NCBI GenBank assembly: GCA_035503515.1
Contig: DATJTJ010000003.1
Coordinates: 1-64,000 of the forward strand
Source: DAIDKA01 sp035503515
Lineage (GTDB): Bacteria; Pseudomonadota; Gammaproteobacteria; Steroidobacterales; Steroidobacteraceae
Length of the DNA stretch: 64,000 nt
Reading direction: 5' to 3'
Shown: one piece after another, positions 51,419 through 59,927 of the stretch
Numbering within the stretch: the stretch's first letter is position 1
Layout of the letters: every line of letters begins with the position of its first letter
Program-made: the position numbers and the translations under genes
The notes under the pieces: model-generated
Told to the model about the DNA's origin: nothing
The model's database searches: none
The model's input: the letters and a program-made list of their open reading frames with translations, nothing else

Positions 51419-52822
51419 TCAAATTCCGTAGGCGAGCCGCAGCAGCTTCAGGGGATGTTCCGGTCCGCGCCCGCCCGCCGCGCTCGCGGTGGCCGTCCCG
51501 GCGGGCAACAGGCTCTCGATCTGGTGGCCGGCCATCGGGCAGTCGCTGGTGTAGTGCGCGGGCGCAGCATTCTGCACCTTGGTCGCCACCGGCCTGCCGA
51601 TCTTCTGCGAGGCAGCCCGGAACTCCTCTTTGACCGCATAGGTGCCGTTGTGGCCCGAACAGCGCTCGATGACTTCCACCGTGGTCTCGGGCACCAGCCG
51701 CAGCAGATCGCGGGTCTTGAGCCCGATGTTCTGCACCCGCAGGTGGCAGGGGACGTGGTAGCTGACCTTGCCGAGGCTCGTCCTGAACTGCGTCCTGAGC
51801 CGGCCGGCCTTGTGGCGCAGCATCAGGTACTCGAACGGATCGTAGATGCGCGCCGCCACCGCCTTCACGTCCGGATCGTCCGGAAACATCAGCGGCAGCT
51901 CCTGCTTGAACATCAGGACGCAGCTGGGGATCGGAGCCACGATGTCGAATCCGGCCGCGATCACCGCCAGCAGCTGCGGGATGTTCTCTTCCTTGTAGGC
52001 CGCGACCGTCTTCAGGTCCCCCAGCTCCAGGCGGGGCATGCCGCAGCAGCGCTCCTTCGGCACCAGGCGCACCGGGATGTCGTTGTGGTTGAACACCGCC
52101 ACCAGGTCCGTCGCCAGGTCCGGCTCATTGCGGTTGCCGTAACAGGTGGTGAACAGGGCGACCTGCCCGCGCAACTCCTCGCGCGCGGCGGGCACCGCCC
52201 CGGGGGCCGCCGCCGGCAGCGGACCGTTCAGCGCCGCCAGCCGGCTGCGGGCGGTGCGCGAATGAAACTCGGGTAGCGGGGCATCGCGGGCGATCCCCAA
52301 CGTCTTTTCCAGCAGCGCGCGTGCGGGCTTGAGCCGGTTGACGGCGTTGACGACCTCGGCCACCACCGGAATGCCGGCGATCCGCCCCACCGCCTCGGTG
52401 GAGGCCAGCATGCGATCGCGCATGCTGAAGCCCTCGCGGCCGGCGTGGACGGCCTTGGCGCGCAGCATCAGATGCGGGAAATCGACGTTCCAGGGATGGG
52501 GCGGCACGTACGGGCACTTGGTCATGAAGCACATGTCACACAGGTAACAGTGATCCACGACTTCCCAGTAGACCTTCCGGTCCACGCCTTCGAGCTCGCC
52601 GCTGTCGGTGGCATCGATGGCATCGAACAGGGTGGGAAAGGATTGGCACAGGCTGAAGCAGCGGCGGCAGCCATGGCAGATGTCGAAGACGCGGGTGAGC
52701 TCCTCAGTGAGCGCCGCTTCGTTGTAGAAATCCGGATTGCGCCAATCGATCGGATGACGGGTCGGCGCCTCGAGACTGCCTTCCCGGCCGCCGGTGGGAG
52801 CGTTGCTCATCGAACTCCTCAA
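51419..52822 (-). CDS. GlpC/HdrD-type Fe-S oxidoreductase
   Basis: A 467-residue iron-sulfur protein with two ferredoxin-type clusters near the N-terminus (CHGCRRCFSLCQ and CYLCDMCFMTKCPY) and two CCG-type domains in the C-terminal half (RCCGMP, with CYGN before it, and VPCHL with RCSGHNG after). Such proteins pass electrons between a quinone or thiol partner and a dehydrogenase; here the neighbouring rubrerythrin is a plausible acceptor. There is no membrane helix. The electron donor is unknown. The tail is Ala/Gly-rich. Confidence 0.87.
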   Translation of the reverse strand: MRSSMSNAPTGGREGSLEAPTRHPIDWRNPDFYNEAALTEELTRVFDICHGCRRCFSLCQSFPTLFDAIDATDSGELEGVDRKVYWEVVDHCYLCDMCFMTKCPYVPPHPWNVDFPHLMLRAKAVHAGREGFSMRDRMLASTEAVGRIAGIPVVAEVVNAVNRLKPARALLEKTLGIARDAPLPEFHSRTARSRLAALNGPLPAAAPGAVPAAREELRGQVALFTTCYGNRNEPDLATDLVAVFNHNDIPVRLVPKERCCGMPRLELGDLKTVAAYKEENIPQLLAVIAAGFDIVAPIPSCVLMFKQELPLMFPDDPDVKAVAARIYDPFEYLMLRHKAGRLRTQFRTSLGKVSYHVPCHLRVQNIGLKTRDLLRLVPETTVEVIERCSGHNGTYAVKEEFRAASQKIGRPVATKVQNAAPAHYTSDCPMAGHQIESLLPAGTATASAAGGRGPEHPLKLLRLAYGI

Positions 52823-52873
52823 ATCCGGGAACCGGCGGCGGCGCCGGCTCCCGGGTCTTGATCCAGGCGTGCC

Positions 52874-53287
52874 TCAGATCGAGTCCAGCGCCTTCTGGAA
52901 GCGATTCGCGTGCGAACGCTCGGCCTTCGCCAGCGTCTCGAACCAGTCCGCGATTTCGGCAAAGCCTTCCTCGCGGGCCGACTTCGCCATGCCCGGATAC
53001 ATGTCCGAATACTCGTGCGTCTCGCCGGCGATGGCGGCTTTGAGGTTCAGCTTGGTGTCGCCGATGGGCAGGCCGGTCGCCGGGTCGCCGACCGCCTCCA
53101 GGTACTCGAGATGGCCGTGGGCATGGCCGGTCTCGCCTTCGGCAGTCGAGCGGAACACGGCCGATACGTCGTTGTAGCCCTCGACGTCGGCCTTGGATGC
53201 GAAATACAGATAACGGCGGTTGGCCTGGGATTCCCCGGCAAACGCCTCCTTGAGATTGGTCTCGGTCTTGCTGCCCTTGAGGTTCAC
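52874..53287 (-). CDS. Rubrerythrin family diiron protein
   Basis: Peroxidase-type diiron protein of 137 residues without the C-terminal rubredoxin domain of classical rubrerythrin. The helix motifs AGESQANRRYL, EGETGHAHGH, AGETHEYSDMYP and AKAERSHANRF provide the E / ExxH / E / ExxH ligands. The GTG at 53287 has AGGAG seven bases upstream. It is the first gene of an operon with the Fe-S protein and DUF3501, under a promoter that carries a perfect palindrome at the start point. Confidence 0.93.
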   Translation of the reverse strand: MNLKGSKTETNLKEAFAGESQANRRYLYFASKADVEGYNDVSAVFRSTAEGETGHAHGHLEYLEAVGDPATGLPIGDTKLNLKAAIAGETHEYSDMYPGMAKSAREEGFAEIADWFETLAKAERSHANRFQKALDSI

Positions 53288-53329
53288 GGTGGTCTCCTGC
53301 GAAGGTGATGCGAAGTCGTACGGTCACGA

Positions 53330-53346
53330 ATTAGACTTGGTCTAAT
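53330..53346. promoter_or_regulatory. Palindromic operator ATTAGACTTGGTCTAAT
   Basis: Perfect 7-base arms ATTAGAC/GTCTAAT flank a 3-base spacer. It begins eight bases after the -10 of the rubrerythrin promoter, covering the predicted start point, where a bound protein would block transcription. The shape resembles TTAGAAT-type boxes of Fur/PerR-family regulators, but the regulator is not in the window. Confidence 0.65.
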
Positions 53347-53353
53347 ATGGTGA

Positions 53354-53383
53354 ACTCTATGCGGTCCGGGTCGGCATCGTCAA
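53354..53383 (-). promoter_or_regulatory. Promoter of the rubrerythrin operon
   Basis: On the minus strand TTGACG (53383-53378) and TAGAGT (53359-53354) are 18 bases apart. The predicted start near 53347 lies at the edge of the palindromic operator, leaving a leader of about 60 bases. Confidence 0.5.
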
Positions 53384-53448
53384 CGGCTATGACCCATCGT
53401 CCGGGCCCTGTATAAGGTGCCATTGCCACAACCCGCCCAAGGATCCCA

Positions 53449-53712
53449 GTGGACCAGCCCGAAGCGACAGCGGTGGATTTCGAGAACTCCCTGACCGAAC
53501 TCGAGACCCTCGTGGAGCGCCTCGAACGGGGTGATCTGCCCCTGGAGGAGGCCCTGAAGTGTTTCGAGCGGGGTGTTGCCCTGACGCGTCAGTGCCAGGG
53601 TGCCCTCAAGGCCGCGCAGCAGAAGGTCGAAATCCTGCTGAGCGGCGATCCCCATGCCGAGCCCGAGCCGTTCTCCGAGAGCGCCGAAGCAGCTCTGGCT
53701 TCAGGCGAGTAG
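53449..53712 (+). CDS. xseB: Exodeoxyribonuclease VII small subunit
   Basis: Small helical subunit of exonuclease VII, several copies of which bind XseA. The 87-residue product has DFENSLTELETLVERLERGDLPLEEAL and FERGVALTRQCQ, typical of XseB. The start is GTG at 53449. The usual order xseB-ispA-dxs is broken here because dxs follows directly with a 137-base gap. Confidence 0.93.
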   Translation: MDQPEATAVDFENSLTELETLVERLERGDLPLEEALKCFERGVALTRQCQGALKAAQQKVEILLSGDPHAEPEPFSESAEAALASGE

Positions 53713-53730
53713 ACACCGAAGCCCAAGCTG

Positions 53731-53746
53731 GCCGGCGGCCGCCGGC
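53731..53746. repeat. 16-base perfect palindrome between xseB and dxs
   Basis: GCCGGCGGCCGCCGGC lies 18 bases after the xseB stop. It could form a strong hairpin but no U-run follows, so it is not a standard terminator. It marks the place where ispA is found in related genomes. Confidence 0.5.
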
Positions 53747-53849
53747 GCTCCTTGAGACTCCTCCCATACCTTATCCTTGTTGCAGTCGTTAGACTTGACG
53801 CCCGTGCCTGATGTGCACGAGGCGCTACAGAGGTCATAAAGTTCACACC

Positions 53850-55754
53850 ATGCCCACGCCCCCTGGCACCTATCCCCTGCTCAGCCGCATCGAGTCACCG
53901 GCGGACCTGCGCCAGCTGCCGGCCGGGAAGCTTCCCGAGCTTGCCGCGGAACTGCGGGAATTCCTGATTCAGAGTGTCAGCACCCGGGGTGGGCACTTCG
54001 CCGCGGGACTGGGGACCGTGGAACTGACCATCGCCCTGCACTACGTCTACGACACGCCCGGCGACCTGCTGGTGTGGGACGTGGGTCACCAGGCCTACCC
54101 GCACAAGGTGCTGACCGGCCGGCGCGACCGCCTGCACACCATCAAGCAGCGCGACGGGCTCGCCCCCTTCCCCACGCCCGCGGAAAGCGAGTACGACACC
54201 TTCACCGTGGGCCACTCGAGCACCTCGGTCAGCGCGGCCCTGGGGATGGCCATCGCAGCGGCCCACCAGGGCAGCGAACGGCGCGCCGTCGCCATCATCG
54301 GCGATGGCGCCATGACGGCCGGCATGGCCTTCGAGGCCCTCTGCCACGCCGGCTCCCTGCCCAATGACCTGCTGGTGGTGCTCAACGACAACGAGATGTC
54401 GATTTCCGAGAACGTCGGCGCGCTCTCCAATTACCTGGCCCGGGTGCTCTCCGGACGGTTCTATTCGCATCTGCGCGACAAGGGCAAGAAAGTTCTCGCG
54501 CCGATGCCCACGGTGTGGGAACTCGCGCGCCGCTCGGAGGAACACATGAAGGGCATGGTGCTCCCGGGCACCATGTTCGAGGAAATGGGTTTCAACTACA
54601 TCGGCCCGGTCGACGGCCATGACCTGAAGGCGCTGGTGACCACGCTCAAGAACGTCAAGAAGCTCAAGGGCCCGCAGTTCCTGCACGTCGTCACGCGCAA
54701 GGGCAAGGGCTATGCGCCGGCCGAAGCCGATCCCATCAAGTGGCACGGACCGGGGCCGTTCGATCCGCTGAGCGGCACGATTTTCAAGGAAAAGAGCCTG
54801 GGACCCTCCTATTCACAGGTCTTCGGACAGTGGCTGTGCGATATCGCCGAGGCCGATCCGAAGATCGTCGCCATCACGCCGGCGATGCGCGAGGGGTCGG
54901 GGCTGGTCGAGTATTCCAAGCGCTTCCCGGACCGCTACTTCGACGTGGCCATTGCCGAGCAGCACGCCGTGACCCTGGCCGCGGGCCTCGCCGCCGCGGG
55001 CATGAAGCCGGTGGTCGCCATCTACTCGACGTTCCTGCAGCGCGGCTACGACCAGCTGATCCACGACGTGGCCCTGCAGAACCTGCCGGTGGTGTTCGCC
55101 ATCGACCGGGCGGGCATGGTCGGCAGCGACGGCGCCACCCATCAGGGCAGCTTCGATCTGTCCTTCCTGCGCTGCATACCCAACATGGTGATCATGGCAC
55201 CGGCGGATGAGAACGAGTGCCGGCAGATGCTCTACACCGCCACCACCGTGCAGGGACCCGCCGCCGTGCGCTATCCGCGCGGCACCGGGCCCGGCACCGC
55301 GCTGGTGAGCCAGATGACGGCGTTGCCGCTGGGCCGTGCGGAACTGCGCCGCCAGGGCCGTTCGGGCCTGGCCCTGGTCGCCGTCGGCGCCATGGTCGCC
55401 CCGGCGCAGAAGATCGCCGAGCGGCTGGACGCCACGGTCGTCAACCTGCGCTTCATCAAGCCGATGGACGAGGACCTGGTGCTGGAGATCGCCGCGCGCC
55501 ACAGCGCCATCGTGACGCTGGAGGAGAATGTCGTGGCCGGCGGCGCCGGCAGCGCCATCGGCGAGCTGCTGGCGGCCCAGGACCTGCAGCTGCCGCTGCT
55601 GCATATCGGCATTCCGGATCGCTTCATCGAGCACGGTTCGCGCGAGGACTGCCTGGCGCTGGCCGGACTCGACGCGGCCGCGCTCAACGCCACCATCGAG
55701 CGGTGGTGGGCCCGCCATTCGGCCACCCGCGCCCGCTCCGTCGGCGCGCTGTAG
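53850..55754 (+). CDS. dxs: 1-Deoxy-D-xylulose-5-phosphate synthase
   Basis: Thiamine-diphosphate enzyme for the first step of the MEP pathway: pyruvate plus glyceraldehyde 3-phosphate. The 634-residue length fits. The ThDP site is GDGAMTAGMAFEAL with NDNEMSIS, and the transketolase half has IAEQHAVTLAAGLA and DRAGMVGSDGATHQG. The ATG at 53850 (MPTPPGTYPLL) resembles other Dxs starts; its ribosome binding site AGGT is rather far upstream. With idi and ispA it supplies hopanoid precursors. Confidence 0.97.
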   Translation: MPTPPGTYPLLSRIESPADLRQLPAGKLPELAAELREFLIQSVSTRGGHFAAGLGTVELTIALHYVYDTPGDLLVWDVGHQAYPHKVLTGRRDRLHTIKQRDGLAPFPTPAESEYDTFTVGHSSTSVSAALGMAIAAAHQGSERRAVAIIGDGAMTAGMAFEALCHAGSLPNDLLVVLNDNEMSISENVGALSNYLARVLSGRFYSHLRDKGKKVLAPMPTVWELARRSEEHMKGMVLPGTMFEEMGFNYIGPVDGHDLKALVTTLKNVKKLKGPQFLHVVTRKGKGYAPAEADPIKWHGPGPFDPLSGTIFKEKSLGPSYSQVFGQWLCDIAEADPKIVAITPAMREGSGLVEYSKRFPDRYFDVAIAEQHAVTLAAGLAAAGMKPVVAIYSTFLQRGYDQLIHDVALQNLPVVFAIDRAGMVGSDGATHQGSFDLSFLRCIPNMVIMAPADENECRQMLYTATTVQGPAAVRYPRGTGPGTALVSQMTALPLGRAELRRQGRSGLALVAVGAMVAPAQKIAERLDATVVNLRFIKPMDEDLVLEIAARHSAIVTLEENVVAGGAGSAIGELLAAQDLQLPLLHIGIPDRFIEHGSREDCLALAGLDAAALNATIERWWARHSATRARSVGAL

Positions 55755-55782
55755 GCTCCCTTTTTCGAATCCCGACAAGGTC

Positions 55783-56592
55783 ATGAACGCCATTCCGAAA
55801 CCGGTCAGCGTGGAAGACGTGCAGAGCCGCGCCGATACCCGGCGCATCCCCATCAACCGCGTCGGCATCAAGGACATCTCGCACCCGGTGCGGGTCAAGG
55901 ATCGCAGCAGCGGTGAACAGCACACCATTGCCACCTTCAACATGTACGTGAACCTGCCTCATGACTTCAAGGGTACGCACATGTCGCGGTTCATCAGCAT
56001 CCTCAACCAGCACGAAGGCGAGATCTCGGTCGAATCCTTCCAGTCGATGCTGGAGGACATGACGGTGCGGCTGGAGGCCGACGCCGGCCGCATCGAGATG
56101 TCCTTTCCGTTCTTCATGACCAAGCACGCTCCGGTGTCCGGCGTCGCGAGCGTCATGGACTACCGCGCCAGCCTCATCGGCGAACGGCGCGACGGCAGCA
56201 CCTGTACCTGGATCAGGGTCGTCGTGCCGGTCACGAGCCTGTGCCCCTGCTCACGCGACATTTCCAAGTACGGCGCGCACAACCAGCGCTCGCACGTCAC
56301 CATCACCGCGAAGCTGCGCGAGCACATCTGGATCGAGGAGCTCATCGGCATCGCCGAGTCGGAGGCTTCCAGCGAGCTCTACGGCATCCTGAAGCGCACC
56401 GACGAGAAATTCGTCACCGAACGTGCCTACGAGAACCCGAAATTCGTGGAGGACATCGTGCGCGATGTCGCCGCGCGACTGAACGCGGAGGAGCGGCTCT
56501 CAGCGTACGAGGTTTCCGCGGAGAACTTCGAGTCCATCCACAATCATTCGGCCTACGCGCTGATCGAGCGCGACAAGGACGCGACGCGGTAG
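55783..56592 (+). CDS. folE2: GTP cyclohydrolase I, FolE2 type
   Basis: Makes 7,8-dihydroneopterin triphosphate from GTP for folate (and queuosine) synthesis. This family is metal-promiscuous and replaces FolE under zinc limitation in some bacteria. The 269-residue product has NRVGIKDISHPV, FPFFMTKHAPVSG, the Cys-bearing SLCPCSRDISKYGAHNQRSH and a conserved ENFESIHNHSAYA end. It starts 28 bases after dxs. Confidence 0.95.
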   Translation: MNAIPKPVSVEDVQSRADTRRIPINRVGIKDISHPVRVKDRSSGEQHTIATFNMYVNLPHDFKGTHMSRFISILNQHEGEISVESFQSMLEDMTVRLEADAGRIEMSFPFFMTKHAPVSGVASVMDYRASLIGERRDGSTCTWIRVVVPVTSLCPCSRDISKYGAHNQRSHVTITAKLREHIWIEELIGIAESEASSELYGILKRTDEKFVTERAYENPKFVEDIVRDVAARLNAEERLSAYEVSAENFESIHNHSAYALIERDKDATR

Positions 56593-57888
56593 CTAGCGGG
56601 GGCTGATCCGGGGATAGGTGGCGGTGGTCGAATCCATGTCGCTCGCCTGCAGGCGGGTGATCATGGTGCGCAGGAATACCCGGTTGAAGCGCAGCTGGCA
56701 CGAAGCCGACACCTGTTCGAGCAGGGTCGAACTGACCTTCAGCACCGTGACGCCCTCCAGGGCGCGGATGGTGGCGGTGCGCTTGGCGCCCGGTACGTAG
56801 CTCGCCTCGCCGAAGCACTCTCCGGTCTCGATCGCCCCCAGGCGCACCGTGTGCCGTTCCACCGTGCAGGTGCCGGACACGATCACGTAGAACCGGTCGT
56901 CCATCTCGCCTTCCTTGACGATCTCCTCGCCGAAGGCGTAGGTCTGCCAGTGACTGGCGCGCAACACTTCCCAGATCTCGGCATGCGAGAACTCGTGGAA
57001 GAATTTCAGGCGGCGCAGCACGCCGAACTGCTCCTGGCGATCGATCCGGGCGTTCTGTTCGCGCAGCTTCTGGTGGACCCGGGTGAGCTCGGCGGCGAAG
57101 TCCAGGCCGCTCTTGTAGCGCTTGTTGGGATCCTTCTGCAGCGCCATCGCCACCACGGTCTCGAGATCCTCGGGGATGTCGGCGCGCAGGGTGTGGATCG
57201 GCGGCGCCGTGGCGTACACGATCTGGTGCAGGAGCTTCTGCAGGTTGCCGGCGCGAAACGGGCGCGAACCGGTGAGCAGCTCGTACATCACCGCGCCGAG
57301 CGAATACAGGTCCGAGCGGTTGCTGAGCTCCAGGCTCTGCACCTGCTCGGGGGACATGTACGAAGGACTGCCCGCGATGCCCTCGATCCGGGAGATGTCG
57401 GAGTCCGACACCAGCGCGATACCGAAGTCGATGATGCGGACGTCGCTGTCCTGCGTGAGCATGATGTTCGAAGGCTTCACATCACGATGGATCACGCCGC
57501 GGGAGTGCGCGTAGTGCAGCGCCTTGGCGCACTTGTAGATGATCTCCACGGCATCGTCGATGCGCAGCAGGTTGTCGGCCCGGCAGTAGGCCGCCAGGGT
57601 GCGCGCGCCGTGCACGTGCTCGCTGACGATGTAGCAGTAACCGTTCTCCTCGCCCGCGTCGTAGATCGGCAGGATGTTCGGGTGCTGCAGCATGCCGACT
57701 AGGTGCGCCTCGGACAGGAACATCTTGCGCGCGATGCGCGCCCGGTCCTCGTCGCCGCCGGCGTCGATGTTGTAGACCTTGATCGCCACATCACGCCCGT
57801 AATAGGCGTCGTGCGAGAGATAGACCGTGCCGGTGCTGCCGCGACCAACTTCCTTGATGATCACGTACTTGCCGATCTTCTCGGGCAT
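56593..57888 (-). CDS. Ser/Thr protein kinase with cyclic-nucleotide-binding domain
   Basis: A 431-residue soluble protein. The kinase domain (about 5-265) has VGRGSTGTVYL, the VAIK lysine, HRDVKPSNIML, DFG as IDFGIALV, and GSPSYMSPEQ. A Crp-type cyclic-nucleotide-binding domain follows (about 300-410), with FGEEIVKEGEMDDRFYVIVSG and ETGECFGEASY. Direct control of kinase activity by cAMP or cyclic di-GMP is plausible but inferred; the phosphate-binding RxxAxI pattern is only partly recognisable (KRTATIRA). The ATG at 57888 (MPEKIGKYVI) is preferred to a GTG at 57957. Neighbours give no substrate clue. Confidence 0.85.
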   Translation of the reverse strand: MPEKIGKYVIIKEVGRGSTGTVYLSHDAYYGRDVAIKVYNIDAGGDEDRARIARKMFLSEAHLVGMLQHPNILPIYDAGEENGYCYIVSEHVHGARTLAAYCRADNLLRIDDAVEIIYKCAKALHYAHSRGVIHRDVKPSNIMLTQDSDVRIIDFGIALVSDSDISRIEGIAGSPSYMSPEQVQSLELSNRSDLYSLGAVMYELLTGSRPFRAGNLQKLLHQIVYATAPPIHTLRADIPEDLETVVAMALQKDPNKRYKSGLDFAAELTRVHQKLREQNARIDRQEQFGVLRRLKFFHEFSHAEIWEVLRASHWQTYAFGEEIVKEGEMDDRFYVIVSGTCTVERHTVRLGAIETGECFGEASYVPGAKRTATIRALEGVTVLKVSSTLLEQVSASCQLRFNRVFLRTMITRLQASDMDSTTATYPRISPR

Positions 57889-58003
57889 GGCACGGGGACG
57901 TTTGGCGGGTGAGGGCTGCGGCACCGTCGATCCTGAAAACCTGGCTGTAGGCCGCACGAGGATAAGGAACGCGGCCTCAGGCTACTGTGATGTATCCCAC
58001 ACG

Positions 58004-58972
58004 TCAGCCGAAGTGGTCGAAGCCGCGATGCGAGACCTGCATCACACTCTCCCCGCGCAGCACCCGGGCGCCCGGCTGCGGGGTCAGAATGCCGATCCGG
58101 GTCCAGCCGAATTCGGCCGCCGGACAGCACTGCGCAAACCGTGCGAGGCTCGCCTGCGGCACGCTGAAGCACAGTTCGTAGTCTTCGCCGCCCGTCAGTG
58201 CCAGCTCCCGCGCCCGGGTCTCTCCGACCGCGGCCCGCAGCGCCGCGGACACCGGCAGCGATTCGAACTCGAGGCACACGCCGCAGCCGCTCGCCTGGGC
58301 GAGCCGCCCGCAATCCCCCAGCAACCCGTCCGAAACGTCGATGCAGGCGCTCGCCACGCCGCGCAGGGCGAGCCCCAGCGCGGTGCGCGGTGTCGGATAG
58401 CGGAAGCGTTCGAGCAGCCAGCGTGCCTGTCCCTGATCGGCGACGGTCAGCTGGGACTGTTCCAGCAACAGTCCTGCCGCGGAGTCCCCGGGCGTGCCGC
58501 TGACGAAGACCGCATCCCCGGCGCGGCCGCCGCTGCGCAGCAGCGCGGCGCCGGGCGGTACGAAGCCCATGACCTGCACGGTGACGCAGAGCTTGCCGCC
58601 CGTGGTATCGCCGCCGACGAGCGCCACGCCGTGCTGCCGCGCCAGTGCGTCCAGCCCGGCGCTGAAATCGCCGATCCAGGTCTCGTCGGCGGCCGGCATC
58701 GTCAGCGCCAGCATGGCCCAGGCCGGCTGCGCACCCATCGCCGCCAGGTCCGACAGGTTCACGGCGAGGGCGCGGTGGCCGATGGAGCGGGCCGGGCTGC
58801 CGCGGGGAAAATGCACCTCCTCCACCAGCGAATCGATGGCGGCGACCAGCTGCAGGCCCGCGGGGCAATCGAGGACCGCGCCGTCATCGCCCACGCCCAC
58901 GACCACATCGGTGCGCGTTTCGCCGCCTCGGCTGAAGAAGCGATTGATCAGCTCGAATTCGGACAGGGCCAT
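58004..58972 (-). CDS. thiL: Thiamine-monophosphate kinase
   Basis: Phosphorylates thiamine phosphate to thiamine diphosphate, the cofactor of Dxs encoded nearby. The 322-residue product has FELINRFF, GVGDDGAVLD, VNLSDLAAMGA, GGDTTGG and DVSDGLLGDCG. The ATG at 58972 follows the nusB stop after one base. nusB-thiL is a common order in Gammaproteobacteria. Confidence 0.95.
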   Translation of the reverse strand: MALSEFELINRFFSRGGETRTDVVVGVGDDGAVLDCPAGLQLVAAIDSLVEEVHFPRGSPARSIGHRALAVNLSDLAAMGAQPAWAMLALTMPAADETWIGDFSAGLDALARQHGVALVGGDTTGGKLCVTVQVMGFVPPGAALLRSGGRAGDAVFVSGTPGDSAAGLLLEQSQLTVADQGQARWLLERFRYPTPRTALGLALRGVASACIDVSDGLLGDCGRLAQASGCGVCLEFESLPVSAALRAAVGETRARELALTGGEDYELCFSVPQASLARFAQCCPAAEFGWTRIGILTPQPGARVLRGESVMQVSHRGFDHFG

Positions 58973-58973
58973 T

Positions 58974-59414
58974 CTAGACTTCGTGGATCCGCAGCGCGTG
59001 CGCGGCGCGGTCCAGCACGGCATTCACGAACTTGTGGCCGTCGGTGGCGCCGAACCGGCGGGTGAGATTCACGGCCTCGTTCAGCACCACGCGGAACGGC
59101 ACCTCGGGACGCGCCGTAAGCTCGAACACCGACACCAGCAGCACGGCATGTTCCACCGGGTCCAGCTGCGTCGCCGGCCGGTCGGTCCACTGCGCAAGCT
59201 CGGCGTCGAGTTGCGTACGTGCGCCGCAGACGCCCTCGAGCAGTGCCCGGAAGTACTCCGGATCCGCCTTCGGCATGTCCTCGGCATCCGCGAATTCGCG
59301 CAGCACGTCCTGCCAGGGCCCCTCGTTGAGCTGCCAGCGGTAGATGGCCTGCACGGCCAGCCTTCGGGCAACCGCGCGGGCATTCGTGGCCCGCCGGTCT
59401 GTGGAAGTCTCCAT
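58974..59414 (-). CDS. nusB: Transcription antitermination factor NusB
   Basis: Binds boxA RNA with S10 (NusE) in rRNA antitermination. The 146-residue product has ARRLAVQAIYRWQ, LDPVEHAVLLVSVFEL, and VVLNEAVNLTRRFGATDGHKFVNAVLD, all typical. It follows ribH by 4 bases. Confidence 0.96.
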   Translation of the reverse strand: METSTDRRATNARAVARRLAVQAIYRWQLNEGPWQDVLREFADAEDMPKADPEYFRALLEGVCGARTQLDAELAQWTDRPATQLDPVEHAVLLVSVFELTARPEVPFRVVLNEAVNLTRRFGATDGHKFVNAVLDRAAHALRIHEV

Positions 59415-59418
59415 GGCC

Positions 59419-59925
59419 CTATACCCGCTGCTGCAGACGCTGGAAGAGGCTCGCCATCTCGAGCGCGGTTTCGAGTGCTTCGCCGCCCTTGTTCATGCCG
59501 TTGATGGCCGCGCGCTCCAGCGCCTGTTCGGTGGTATTGACGGTCAGCACGCCGAACACCACCGGCACGCCGGTTTCCATGCTCGCCAGGGTCAGTCCGC
59601 GGGCGCACTCGCCGGCCACGTAGTCGAAATGCGGCGTGTCGCCGCGGATCACGCAGCCGAGTGCGATGACGGCCTCGAAGCGGCCGCTGGCGGCGAGCCT
59701 GCGTACGACCACGGGCAGTTCGAACGCGCCGGGCACGCGTGCGATCAGCAGGTCATCGGCCGAGCCACCATGGGAGCGCCAGGCGCCGGTCGCCCCTTCG
59801 AGCAGACTCGCGACGATGAAGTCGTTGAAGCGCGCGGCGGCGATCGCCACGCGCCGGCCACGCGCCGTGATCTCGCCCTCGAGAACCTGCGCCGGCGCGG
59901 GCGTGGACGGCGTTGCCCCGGTCAT
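59419..59925 (-). CDS. ribH: 6,7-Dimethyl-8-ribityllumazine synthase
   Basis: Condenses the RibD product with 3,4-dihydroxy-2-butanone 4-phosphate. The 168-residue product has ARFNDFIVASLLEGA, VPGAFELPVVVRRLA, ALGCVIRGDTPHFDYV and FGVLTVNTTEQALERA. The ATG at 59925 follows the ribB stop by two bases; an open extension upstream lies within that gene. Confidence 0.96.
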   Translation of the reverse strand: MTGATPSTPAPAQVLEGEITARGRRVAIAAARFNDFIVASLLEGATGAWRSHGGSADDLLIARVPGAFELPVVVRRLAASGRFEAVIALGCVIRGDTPHFDYVAGECARGLTLASMETGVPVVFGVLTVNTTEQALERAAINGMNKGGEALETALEMASLFQRLQQRV

Positions 59926-59927
59926 CG

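Noticed and set aside
53731..53746. Rho-independent terminator after xseB
   Set aside because: Strong palindrome but followed by CTCCTTGAG rather than a U-run.
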